From: Nonomuraea deserti
GTDB taxonomy: Bacteria > Actinomycetota > Actinomycetes > Streptosporangiales > Streptosporangiaceae
Assembly: GCF_004348685.1 (NCBI RefSeq)
Contig: NZ_SMKO01000018.1
Coordinates: 25,135 to 89,134 of the forward strand
DNA: 64,000 nucleotides
Direction of reading: 5' to 3'
Each line of letters starts with the position of its first letter. Within the stretch, counting starts at the first letter, position 1. Shown here one piece after another: positions 54,938 through 62,598 of this stretch. The notes beneath the pieces are model-generated. The model saw only the letters and a program-made list of their open reading frames with translations, did no database searches and had not been told where the DNA came from. Position numbers and translations under genes: made by a program.

Positions 54938-57900
54938 TCAGCGAGGATCGCCGAGCAGGTGCCGCATGGACCGTCCGACCAGGTCGGTACGCGCGTCCTC
55001 GCCGATCGCGCTCTCCGCGCCGAAGCCCAGGTAGACGGTGTCCTTGGTGACGACTCCGCCCCCCTCCTCGAAGAGCTGGTCCGTACGGAACCAGGTGTTG
55101 ATCGACGGCGCCGAGCCCTCGGGCGGGTCACCGACGCTCCAGCCGCCGAGGTCCGCCTCGAACGAGGTCTCCTCGGCGACCGCGCCGTCCAGCGTGAGCG
55201 CGAAGTCGTCGAGGAAGACCCCCGCGCCCTGGGTGGCCCAGTCGGTGACGTACGAGACGGAGACCTCGACCTGCTTGCCCGCGTACGGGGTCAGGTCGAT
55301 CTTCCACTGCTGCCAGCCACCCGAGTTGCCGGAGGCCGCGTGCCACGCGCCGGACGTGCCGGCCGGCTCGCAGCCGGCGCCCTGGTAGCGCTGCGTGAAC
55401 GGGTGGATCGTGCGCCAGCCGCCGCTGTTCTCCGTCCTGCAGCTGTCGCCGGTGTCCTGGGAGGTGTGCCCGTTCGCGTCCGGCAGCGTGGTCCAGTCGT
55501 CGCCGCCCGCCGTCCTGGCCTCCACCGTCAGGAAGTCCCAGGCGCTCTCGGTGTCGTACGACGTCCAGAACGACAGCTCGCCGCCGCTCTTGCCGGTCAG
55601 GTCGACGGTCCTGGTCAGCCGCTTCCACGAGACGTCGGCGATGCCGCTGTAGACGTCCCAGGAACCCGAGTGCGGGTCGAACGGGCCGCCGGGCCGGGCC
55701 CACTTGACCGGAGCCGAGCTCGCGAAGCGCGGGAACCGGTCGGCGGGCAGGATCGCCGAGGTCGCCACGAACGCGTTGGTGTGGCCCGGCTCCAGAGTCG
55801 CCTCGAAGCCCTCGAACGCGCCGGCCGCGCCCCGCAGGGCGAACGGCTGCCCGGTGCCGTGGTCGGTGCCCCCGTCGTCGAAATAGACGTAGGCGCCGAG
55901 CCAGTACTGCTGGAAGTCGTTGAACACCGGGATGCAGGGCGGGTCGGCGGGTTCCGTGCACTCGGGGTTCTCCGGCTGATCCGGCTCGTAGAAGTACAGG
56001 CCGTTGCCGTTGGCCGCGTACGACGCGTACTTGCCCGCGTGCAGCAGCTTGCCGCCCTCGTTCAGGTAGTCGCGGACCGCCAGCTCGGTGTCGACGCCGG
56101 CCTTGGACGTGGTGCCGGGCACCTGGCCCTCGGAGCGCGGGATGACGTCGTCGCCGGTCTCCCAGACCACGGCCTTGTAGTGGCTGAGCACGCCGAGCGG
56201 GTGCGGGGCCTCGCGGCCCATCCGGTCCAGGTCGTACACGTCGGAGGAGTAGCCGGCCGCCTTCAGCGCCGCGGCGTACTCGCCGGCGTACTTCGCCTCC
56301 GTGCCCTCCTGGTCCGGGCTGACGCCGGTGACGTCCTCGGCGGCCAGCACGAGCACCTTGCCGCCGATGTCGTCGGCGACGGTGTAGGTGAAGCTGTCGC
56401 TCTTCCTGCCGATCGAGGAGAACCAGACCTTCACCTTGTCGCCGGGCCCGGTCGCGGTGATCTTGCCGCGCAGCCGGTGGTAGTAGCGGTCGTAGCCGTC
56501 GCCGTAGCGCTCGCCGCCCTTCCATTCGCGCGTCGGGGCGACGCGGGTACGGCCGCCGTTGACCTGGTAGTTGAGGAAGACCGGGCCCAGCCTGCGCTTG
56601 GCGTTGACCTGGACGACCTGGTTCTTGCCGTGGCTGACCTCGAACGGGTCGAGCACGAAGTCGGGGGTCTTGTTGCCCAGATGGCTGACCGGCTCGACCG
56701 GGTCGACCGCGGATCTGGCCACGTCGAGCGCGAACGGCAGGCCCTTCTCGAACTCCGCCTGCACCAGCGCCTCGTCGTCCGGGAAGACGAAGCCGCAACC
56801 GTCGCAGCCCTCGTTGAGCTCGGGCGTCCACGACAGCGTGCCGTAGCGGAAGTGCGCCTGGTCGTTGGTGTCGCCGTTGGTGGTGTACAGCTCGGCGCCG
56901 AGGTCGGGGTCGAAGCCGGGGACGGCGGGCTCGGCGTCGTCGCCCGTGAGCGCCTCGTAGATCGGGTTGTCGGCCGTCTCCGTGGCGATTTGCACCCCGA
57001 TCGGGTAGAGCAGCAGCGGGCCGTACGAGTGGTAGTTGAGCTGCATCTCGAACCTGACCCGCCGCAGCAGGCCGTCCATGGCTCTGGTCTCGGGCTCGCT
57101 GGCCGGGCCCGTGCCGCGGTAGGTCTCGCTGCTGGGGATGCTCGACGAGCCTTCCTCGTCGTAGTGGAAGTTCGTGGGGAAGTTCCGGTTGACGTCGACG
57201 CCGTCGGCGCCGGTGATCCGGCCGTCGCCGTTGTTGTCGCGCAGGTTCTTGCGCCACAGGCGGTTGCCCTCGGTGAACGTGAAGTCGTAGCCGTCGGGGT
57301 TGGCCACCGGCACGAACCACAGCTCGGTCCTGTTGAGCAGGTCCCTGAGCGCGCGCTTGTTGGCGATGACGTACTTCAGCAGCCGCATGTCGACCTCGGT
57401 GGCGATCCACTCGCGGGCGTGCTGCGTGGCCGAGAAGAGGGTCGAGGGCTTGATGCCGTCGGGCAGCAGTCGGGCGCCCCTGGTCACCTTGACGGCCAGG
57501 ATGTCCTGGCCCTTGAGCGTCTTGCCGATGGACTGGAGCTCGACGATGTCCCTGTTGGCCTTCGCGATGTCCCTGAGCTGGTCGGCGATGCCGCCGGGCT
57601 CGGAGTAGGACCGGTAGACGGTGTAGCCGCCGGCCGCCTGCGCCCTGGCGGCCTCGAGCTGGCTCTGGCCCTGCGGGTTGCGTACGGGTGCGGGTTCGTG
57701 GCCGAGCTTCTCCAGCGTGCCGAGGTCGTCGTCGGCGGCGGTCAGCTCGATGTGCTCCTTGCCGTCCCTGATCTCGTGCTGGACGACGTCGAAGCCCTTC
57801 TCCCTGAGGGTCTGGGCGGTGCCCGGCGGGCTGTCGAGCTGGTAGAGCTCGATGCGGTCTCGGGCCGGCAGCGGGTCCACGGACGCCTGCGCGGGCGCGG

Positions 57901-57964
57901 TGGCCACGAGGGACGTGCCTAAGCCGAGGATCACGGCGGCGGCGAGGATCGATGATCGAGACAC
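54938..57964 (-). CDS. Secreted zinc carboxypeptidase (M14) with immune-inhibitor-A-like C-terminus
   Basis: A 1008-aa protein from GTG 57964 (RBS GAAGGGG). Signal peptide SRSSILAAAVILGLGTSLVA with cleavage after about residue 27 (APAQA). A propeptide-like segment precedes the M14 domain: FSATQHAREWIATEVDMRLL (zinc HxxE), GVDVNRNFPTNF, the third zinc His in QLNYHSYGPLLLYP and the catalytic Glu in SWTPELNEGCDGCG. The C-terminal half includes a domain like immune inhibitor A peptidases (FWTSYDTESAWDFLTVEART). It trims C-terminal residues from extracellular peptides. Confidence 0.95.
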   Translation of the reverse strand: MSRSSILAAAVILGLGTSLVATAPAQASVDPLPARDRIELYQLDSPPGTAQTLREKGFDVVQHEIRDGKEHIELTAADDDLGTLEKLGHEPAPVRNPQGQSQLEAARAQAAGGYTVYRSYSEPGGIADQLRDIAKANRDIVELQSIGKTLKGQDILAVKVTRGARLLPDGIKPSTLFSATQHAREWIATEVDMRLLKYVIANKRALRDLLNRTELWFVPVANPDGYDFTFTEGNRLWRKNLRDNNGDGRITGADGVDVNRNFPTNFHYDEEGSSSIPSSETYRGTGPASEPETRAMDGLLRRVRFEMQLNYHSYGPLLLYPIGVQIATETADNPIYEALTGDDAEPAVPGFDPDLGAELYTTNGDTNDQAHFRYGTLSWTPELNEGCDGCGFVFPDDEALVQAEFEKGLPFALDVARSAVDPVEPVSHLGNKTPDFVLDPFEVSHGKNQVVQVNAKRRLGPVFLNYQVNGGRTRVAPTREWKGGERYGDGYDRYYHRLRGKITATGPGDKVKVWFSSIGRKSDSFTYTVADDIGGKVLVLAAEDVTGVSPDQEGTEAKYAGEYAAALKAAGYSSDVYDLDRMGREAPHPLGVLSHYKAVVWETGDDVIPRSEGQVPGTTSKAGVDTELAVRDYLNEGGKLLHAGKYASYAANGNGLYFYEPDQPENPECTEPADPPCIPVFNDFQQYWLGAYVYFDDGGTDHGTGQPFALRGAAGAFEGFEATLEPGHTNAFVATSAILPADRFPRFASSAPVKWARPGGPFDPHSGSWDVYSGIADVSWKRLTRTVDLTGKSGGELSFWTSYDTESAWDFLTVEARTAGGDDWTTLPDANGHTSQDTGDSCRTENSGGWRTIHPFTQRYQGAGCEPAGTSGAWHAASGNSGGWQQWKIDLTPYAGKQVEVSVSYVTDWATQGAGVFLDDFALTLDGAVAEETSFEADLGGWSVGDPPEGSAPSINTWFRTDQLFEEGGGVVTKDTVYLGFGAESAIGEDARTDLVGRSMRHLLGDPR

Positions 57965-58106
57965 GGGTGTCTGCCCCTTCGCAGAGACGAGTTCGCCGTC
58001 ATCTTGACGTTTGGAGCGATCTATACAAGGCCCAATCTGCTTGCTCGTCCGATGTTGGACAAATGCCATGAATCATCGCCAAAGGTGCGGCAGTTCGGTC
58101 GTTCGG

Positions 58107-58136
58107 ATGACAGAGATCAAGATCATCTTCTATAGT
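58107..58136 (+). promoter_or_regulatory. Promoter of the secreted coiled-coil protein gene
   Basis: ATGACA (58107-58112), an 18-base spacer and TATAGT (58131-58136) form a good housekeeping promoter; the start would be near 58143, leaving a 25-base leader with GGGGAGGGGACGG as RBS. Confidence 0.6.
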
Positions 58137-58167
58137 TTCGGTCCGTCTATGAGGGGAGGGGACGGGT

Positions 58168-59064
58168 GTGAGGATCTGGCGCTTCGCCGTTCTTGTCACC
58201 GTCCTCGCCGGGCTGCTCGGCCTCCAGCCTGGACAGCCGGCCGCAGCCGATCCCTCCCCCGCCGAGCTGCGCAAACTCACCAAGCAGGCGGCCCGGCTCA
58301 GCGAGCAGTACCGTGGCCAGATCCAGATCCTGGAAGAGATCAGGATCCAGGCGAAGAAGGCCACCGACACCTCCGGCGACCTGGCGGCCAAGCTCAAGGC
58401 CGCCCAGGCCGAAGTGGGCCGGATCGCGCAGACCGCCTACATCCTCGGCCCGCTCGACAACTTCCGGCTGATCACGCCCAACGAGGACCCGTACAAGATT
58501 CTGGGCCAGGCCGCCAACATGGGCTACATGGCCAACGAGCGCACCGAGCGGGTCAGAAGCATCCAGAGGCTGATCGAGAAGCACAAAGAGGCGAAGCTCA
58601 AGGCCAACGAGAAGATCGAGAAGCTCCGCAAGGAGATCAAGGCCATGCAGGGCAGGCGGCGCGAGATCCAGCGCCTGCTCTCCAAGTACGGCTTCCAGCA
58701 GCCCGGCGGGTCAGAGGGCCTGACACAGCGCATGGTCTCGGTCCGCGCGGAGATCATGCAGAACTTCCCCATGAAGTACGGCGTCGGTTGCCTGCGCCCC
58801 GGCGACCCCGGCGAACACGGCAAGGGCCGGGCCTGCGACTTCATGATGTCCAGAGGCGGCACCATGGCCACCGGCGGCGACGCGGCCAACGGCGACGCCC
58901 TCGCCGCGTGGCTCATCAAGAACGGCGCCCGGCTCGGCGTGATGTACATCATCTGGAAGCAGCGCTACTACGACATCCGCTCGGGCGGCGGCTGGGACCC
59001 GATGTCCAACCGGGGCGGGGTGACCGCCAACCACTACGACCACGTTCACGTGTCGGTGTTCTGA
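58168..59064 (+). CDS. Secreted coiled-coil protein with ARB_07466-like C-terminal domain
   Basis: A 298-aa protein from GTG 58168. Signal peptide RIWRFAVLVTVLAGLLGLQP with cleavage near AAA|DPS (about residue 27). Coiled-coil segments (LRKLTKQAARLSEQYRGQIQ and EKHKEAKLKANEKIEKLRKE) resemble the helical part of NlpC/P60 cell-wall hydrolases. The C-terminal domain (GEHGKGRACDFMMS ... NHYDHVHVSVF) has the His/Asp layout of the ARB_07466 family, distantly like M15 peptidases. A cell-wall role is inferred. It overlaps the convergent GH1 gene by 19 bp. Confidence 0.88.
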   Translation: MRIWRFAVLVTVLAGLLGLQPGQPAAADPSPAELRKLTKQAARLSEQYRGQIQILEEIRIQAKKATDTSGDLAAKLKAAQAEVGRIAQTAYILGPLDNFRLITPNEDPYKILGQAANMGYMANERTERVRSIQRLIEKHKEAKLKANEKIEKLRKEIKAMQGRRREIQRLLSKYGFQQPGGSEGLTQRMVSVRAEIMQNFPMKYGVGCLRPGDPGEHGKGRACDFMMSRGGTMATGGDAANGDALAAWLIKNGARLGVMYIIWKQRYYDIRSGGGWDPMSNRGGVTANHYDHVHVSVF

Positions 59065-60359
59065 CCCGCGAGAAACTCCTTCAGCCACGCGTACGACGCC
59101 TTCGGGGTGCGGCGCTGGGTCGCGAAGTCCACGTGGACGAGGCCGAAGCGCTGGTGGTAGCCCTCGGCCCACTCGAAGTTGTCCAGCAGCGACCAGACGA
59201 AGTAGCCGCGCACGTCGACGCCCTCGGCCATGGCCTGCCGCATCGCCTCGATGTGGCCCCGCAGGAACGCGATGCGTTCGGCGTCCTCGACCGTGCCGCG
59301 CTCGGTCGGCACGTCGTCCTGCGAGCAGCCGTTCTCCGTGATGAGGATCGGGGGGAGGGCGGCGCCGTACCGGGATCGGAGGCCCGTGAGCAGCTCGCGC
59401 AGGCCGTCGGGGACGACCGGCCAGCCGAAGGCCGTGGTCGGATGGCCGGTGATGCCCGCGTCGGTGAACGGCAGCCCCTCGGCCGTGGGGGCGGCGATGC
59501 GGGTCGGGTGGTAGTAGTTGATCCCGAGGGCGTCCAGGGGCTCGGCGATGGTCTCCAGGTCGCCGTCCTGGAGGAAGTCGAGGGCGGCGGTGTAGGCCGA
59601 CAGATCCGGATATGTGCCGACAAGCACGGGGTCGTTGAACAGGCGGTTGTGCAGGGCGTCGTACGCGTCGGCGGCCTTGACGTCGGCCTCGTCCGCCGAC
59701 GCCGCCCTGACCGGGGTGCAGTTGTTGGTGAGCGCCACCTGCCGGGCCCCGGCCGCCCGCAACGCCCGCACGGCCAGGCCGTGGCCGAGCAGCTGGTGGT
59801 GGGCGGCCGGGAGCGCGTCCGTCATGAGAGCCTGGCCGGGGGCGTGCACGCCCATGGCGTAGCCGAAGGCCATGTGCACGAACGGCTCGTTCAGGGTGAT
59901 CCAGAGCGGGACACGGTCGGCCAGGCGGCGGGCGGCGACCGCGGCGTACTCGGCGAAGCGCTCGGCTGTCTCGCGGCTCATCCACCCGCCACGGTCCTGC
60001 AGCGCCTGCGGGAGATCCCAGTGGAACAACGTCGGCACCGGCTGGATGCCCGCCGCCAGCAGCGTGTCCACGAGCCGGTCGTAGAAGTCGAGCCCCTTCT
60101 CGTTCACCGCGCCCGAGCCCGCGGGCTGCACGCGCGGCCAGGCGATGGAGAAACGGTAGGCGTTCAGCCCCAGACCCGACATGAGCGCGACGTCCTCGCG
60201 CCAGCGGTGGTAGTGGTCGCACGCCACGTCGCCGGTGTGGCCGTCTCGCGTCCTCCCCGCCTCGTGCGCGAACGTGTCCCAGATGGAGACGCCCCTGCCG
60301 TCCTCGTGGACGGCGCCCTCGATCTGGTAGGCCGCGGTGGCCGTGCCCCACAGGAACAT
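59046..60359 (-). CDS. GH1 beta-glucosidase
   Basis: A 437-aa family 1 glycoside hydrolase. The acid/base Glu is in LWITLNEPFVHM and the nucleophile Glu in ILITENGCSQDD; the N-terminal FLWGTATAAYQIEGAVHEDG and C-terminal YFVWSLLDNFEWAEGY are family signatures. There is no signal peptide, so it acts inside the cell on imported beta-glucosides. It is divergent from a TetR gene, with TTACCG/CGGTAA operators between them. Confidence 0.97.
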   Translation of the reverse strand: MFLWGTATAAYQIEGAVHEDGRGVSIWDTFAHEAGRTRDGHTGDVACDHYHRWREDVALMSGLGLNAYRFSIAWPRVQPAGSGAVNEKGLDFYDRLVDTLLAAGIQPVPTLFHWDLPQALQDRGGWMSRETAERFAEYAAVAARRLADRVPLWITLNEPFVHMAFGYAMGVHAPGQALMTDALPAAHHQLLGHGLAVRALRAAGARQVALTNNCTPVRAASADEADVKAADAYDALHNRLFNDPVLVGTYPDLSAYTAALDFLQDGDLETIAEPLDALGINYYHPTRIAAPTAEGLPFTDAGITGHPTTAFGWPVVPDGLRELLTGLRSRYGAALPPILITENGCSQDDVPTERGTVEDAERIAFLRGHIEAMRQAMAEGVDVRGYFVWSLLDNFEWAEGYHQRFGLVHVDFATQRRTPKASYAWLKEFLAGQNTDT

Positions 60360-60380
60360 TCCAGGCTCTCCTCGCTCACG

Positions 60381-60417
60381 TTACCGAGCCACGGTAATGG
60401 ACCTTTCCTGCCGGTAA
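60381..60417. promoter_or_regulatory. TetR operator: palindrome plus third half-site
   Basis: TTACCG-AGCCA-CGGTAA (60381-60397) is a perfect 6-5-6 palindrome between the divergent GH1 and TetR genes. A further CGGTAA half-site at 60412-60417 is exactly 20 bases from the last one, two helical turns. Confidence 0.7.
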
Positions 60418-60435
60418 TAGGACAGGATGGTGACC

Positions 60436-61074
60436 ATGACGAGTACCTTGCGCCGCCGTCCCGCCCAGCGCCGCAGCGTGGAACGGGTGGAGCGGATGCT
60501 CGACGAGTGCGCGCTCCTGCTCGACGAGGTCGGCTACGACGCGCTGACCACGAAGGAGGTCGCTCGCCGGGCCGAGGTGCCGATCGGTACCTTCTACCAG
60601 TTCTTCCACGACAAGCAGGGCCTGGTGCGGGCGCTGGCCAGGCGCAACCTGGAGGCCTTCCTCGGCCGCATCACCGAACGCGTCGCGACGGCCGACCTCT
60701 CGCACTGGACCGACCTCGTCGACCTGGCCGTCGACGAGTTCGTCGACATGAAGCGCACGACCCCCGGATTCTCGGTGATGGACTTCGGCGAGGTGCTGGT
60801 CACCACGGGCGGGGTTCCGGTGGAGGGGAGCAAGCAGGCGCTCGACGGCACCCACGAGAACAACGCGGTGGTGGCCGACCGGCTGCGCGGGCTCACCCTC
60901 GACCTCCTGGACGCTCCCGTCGGCCCCGGCCTGGACCGGGCGCTGCTGGTGGCGGTCGAGGCCACGGACGCGGTGCTCAAGCTGGCCTTCAGGACCGATC
61001 CTCGCGGCGACGCGGGACTGATCGCCGAGTGCAAGCAGCTCGTCCATCGCTACCTCGCCGACCACCTCCCCTGA
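60436..61074 (+). CDS. TetR-family regulator
   Basis: A 212-aa protein. The N-terminal DNA-binding domain reads VERMLDECALLLDEVGYDAL then TTKEVARRAEVPIGTFYQFF, and the C-terminal ligand domain lacks a recognised subtype. ATG 60436 (RBS AGGATGG) is preferred to ATG 60427, whose purine tract is too close. It is divergent from the GH1 glucosidase; the TTACCG/CGGTAA palindrome is the presumed site of repression and autorepression. Confidence 0.95.
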   Translation: MTSTLRRRPAQRRSVERVERMLDECALLLDEVGYDALTTKEVARRAEVPIGTFYQFFHDKQGLVRALARRNLEAFLGRITERVATADLSHWTDLVDLAVDEFVDMKRTTPGFSVMDFGEVLVTTGGVPVEGSKQALDGTHENNAVVADRLRGLTLDLLDAPVGPGLDRALLVAVEATDAVLKLAFRTDPRGDAGLIAECKQLVHRYLADHLP

Positions 61075-61143
61075 GCGGCACCCCCTTGACGGCGGAGGCG
61101 ATCCGGCGGCGGCCGCCTCGCCGTGGGGCGTGCGGGCGGGACG

Positions 61144-62067
61144 TCAGGCGGGGGAGTTCAGGCGGGTGCGGAGGTCCTGGTCCAGCTTGAGGTCGGCGGC
61201 GCCGATGGCCTCCTCGAGCTGGGCCGTCGTGGAGACGCCGACGATGGGGACGATGCCGTCGGCCATCAGCCAGGCGAGGACGACCTGGTTCGGGGTCGCG
61301 CCCAGCTCCCCGGCGACCTCGTGGAGCACGGCCAGGCGCCGGGTCGTGCCCGGGTGGTGGTAGATATCAGGCAGGGGCCGGTCAGGGCGCGTGTACGCGC
61401 CGAACATCAGCGTGTTGTACGCCCACAACGTCATGTCCGGCTCGGCGGCCAGGTAGTCGAAGGTCTCGTCGGAGGCCAGCGTGTGCCCCGACTCCGCCGG
61501 CCTGGTGAGCGGCCGGGGCCGCAGGTAGGTGTGCCGGAGCTGGACGTAGGTGTAGGCGATCCAGTTGTTCGCGGCGGAGACGTTCCTGGCCCGTTCGAGC
61601 CGCCAGGTCGCGATGTTGCTCGCCCCCGCCGCGCGGACCTTGCCCTGCCGGGCCAGCTCGTCGAACGCCCCCAGGGTCTCCTCCAGAGGGACGGAACGGT
61701 CCTCGATGTGCGACCAGTACAAATCGATGTGGTCGGTCCCGAGCCTTCTGAGGCTGCCTTCCGCGGCCCTGGCGATGACGGGGGCGGACAGGCCCTCGGC
61801 CGAGTCGAGGGTGATGTCGCCGGGTACGGAGGGCCGGGCGCCGGCCTTCGTACTGATGAAGACCTCGTCGCGGTTGCCCCGCGCGGCCAGCCACTTGCCG
61901 ATGGCCAGCTCGCTCTCGTCGCCCGTGCGGCCCTCCACCCAGAACGGGTAGTTGTTGGCCGTGTCGAGCATGGTGCCGCCCGCCTCGTGGAACCGGTCGA
62001 GAATGGCGAAGGTGTCCCGCAGGTCGACGGTCGTGCCGAACGGGATCGTGCCGATGGCGATGTTCAT
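61144..62067 (-). CDS. Aldo/keto reductase
   Basis: A 307-aa TIM-barrel oxidoreductase. Tetrad residues: Asp and Tyr in MLDTANNYPFWVEGR, Lys in FISTKAGARP and His in DLYWSHIEDRSVP. C-terminal NADPH-binding segment GIVPIVGVSTTAQLEEAIGA. It reduces a carbonyl substrate with NADPH; substrate unknown. Its promoter (minus strand, -35 62105-62100, -10 62080-62075) holds a MerR-type dyad, so the divergent MerR protein should control it. Confidence 0.96.
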   Translation of the reverse strand: MNIAIGTIPFGTTVDLRDTFAILDRFHEAGGTMLDTANNYPFWVEGRTGDESELAIGKWLAARGNRDEVFISTKAGARPSVPGDITLDSAEGLSAPVIARAAEGSLRRLGTDHIDLYWSHIEDRSVPLEETLGAFDELARQGKVRAAGASNIATWRLERARNVSAANNWIAYTYVQLRHTYLRPRPLTRPAESGHTLASDETFDYLAAEPDMTLWAYNTLMFGAYTRPDRPLPDIYHHPGTTRRLAVLHEVAGELGATPNQVVLAWLMADGIVPIVGVSTTAQLEEAIGAADLKLDQDLRTRLNSPA

Positions 62068-62074
62068 GGGGCTG

Positions 62075-62105
62075 ACTCTGAGAGCTGGAGCGCACTCCGT
62101 GTCAA
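62075..62105 (-). promoter_or_regulatory. MerR-type promoter of the aldo/keto reductase gene
   Basis: On the minus strand TTGACA (62105-62100), a 19-base spacer and CAGAGT (62080-62075). The spacer contains GGAG-N4-CTCC (62087-62098). The long spacer is the hallmark of MerR-activated promoters. Confidence 0.75.
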
Positions 62106-62120
62106 GCCCGCGCGGACCGG

Positions 62121-62151
62121 TTGACCTGGAGTGCGCTCCAGGTGGAATGCT
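62121..62151 (+). promoter_or_regulatory. MerR-type promoter of the merR-family gene
   Basis: TTGACC (62121-62126), a 19-base spacer and AATGCT (62146-62151). CCTGGAG-TGCG-CTCCAGG (62125-62142) is a 7-4-7 palindrome within the spacer, with the same core (GGAGTGCGCTCCAG) as the reductase promoter when both are read in their own direction. Confidence 0.75.
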
Positions 62152-62202
62152 GGGGTGTGTGGAGCAGCGTCACGAGCGAACCCGGCCGGCGGAGGAGGGC
62201 AC

Positions 62203-62562
62203 ATGAGCGTGTACACACCCGCCCAGGTCGTGCAGGAAACCGGCTTCAGCATCGACACCCTGCGCTATTACGAGAAGATCGGCCTGCTGGAGCGCGTCGG
62301 CAGGAACGCGGCCGGGCAGCGCCGGTTCAGCCAGGAGGACATCGGCTGGCTGGGCACGCTGCGCTGCCTGCGCGACACGGGCATGCCCATCGCCCAGATG
62401 CTCCGCTTCGCCGAGCTCGTACGCGCGGGCGACCACACGATCCCCGACCGCATCAAGCTCCTGGAGGAGCACGACGACCAGGTGCGGGCGCAGATCGCGA
62501 ACCTCGGCGAGCGGCAGAGCTACATCCGTAACAAGATTTCCTACTACCGCAGCCTCATCTAG
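62203..62562 (+). CDS. MerR-family regulator
   Basis: A 119-aa protein from ATG 62203 (AGGAGGG upstream). SVYTPAQVVQETGFSIDTLR then YYEKIGLLERVGRNAAGQRR is the MerR helix-turn-helix and wing, followed by a dimerisation helix (RIKLLEEHDDQVRAQIANLG). No cysteine triad for metal binding is seen, so a metabolite or electrophile inducer is likely. It probably activates both itself and the divergent reductase from the paired dyads. Confidence 0.95.
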   Translation: MSVYTPAQVVQETGFSIDTLRYYEKIGLLERVGRNAAGQRRFSQEDIGWLGTLRCLRDTGMPIAQMLRFAELVRAGDHTIPDRIKLLEEHDDQVRAQIANLGERQSYIRNKISYYRSLI

Positions 62563-62598
62563 CCAGGCCTTTGCGCCCCGGTTGGTAGACCCAGATGC

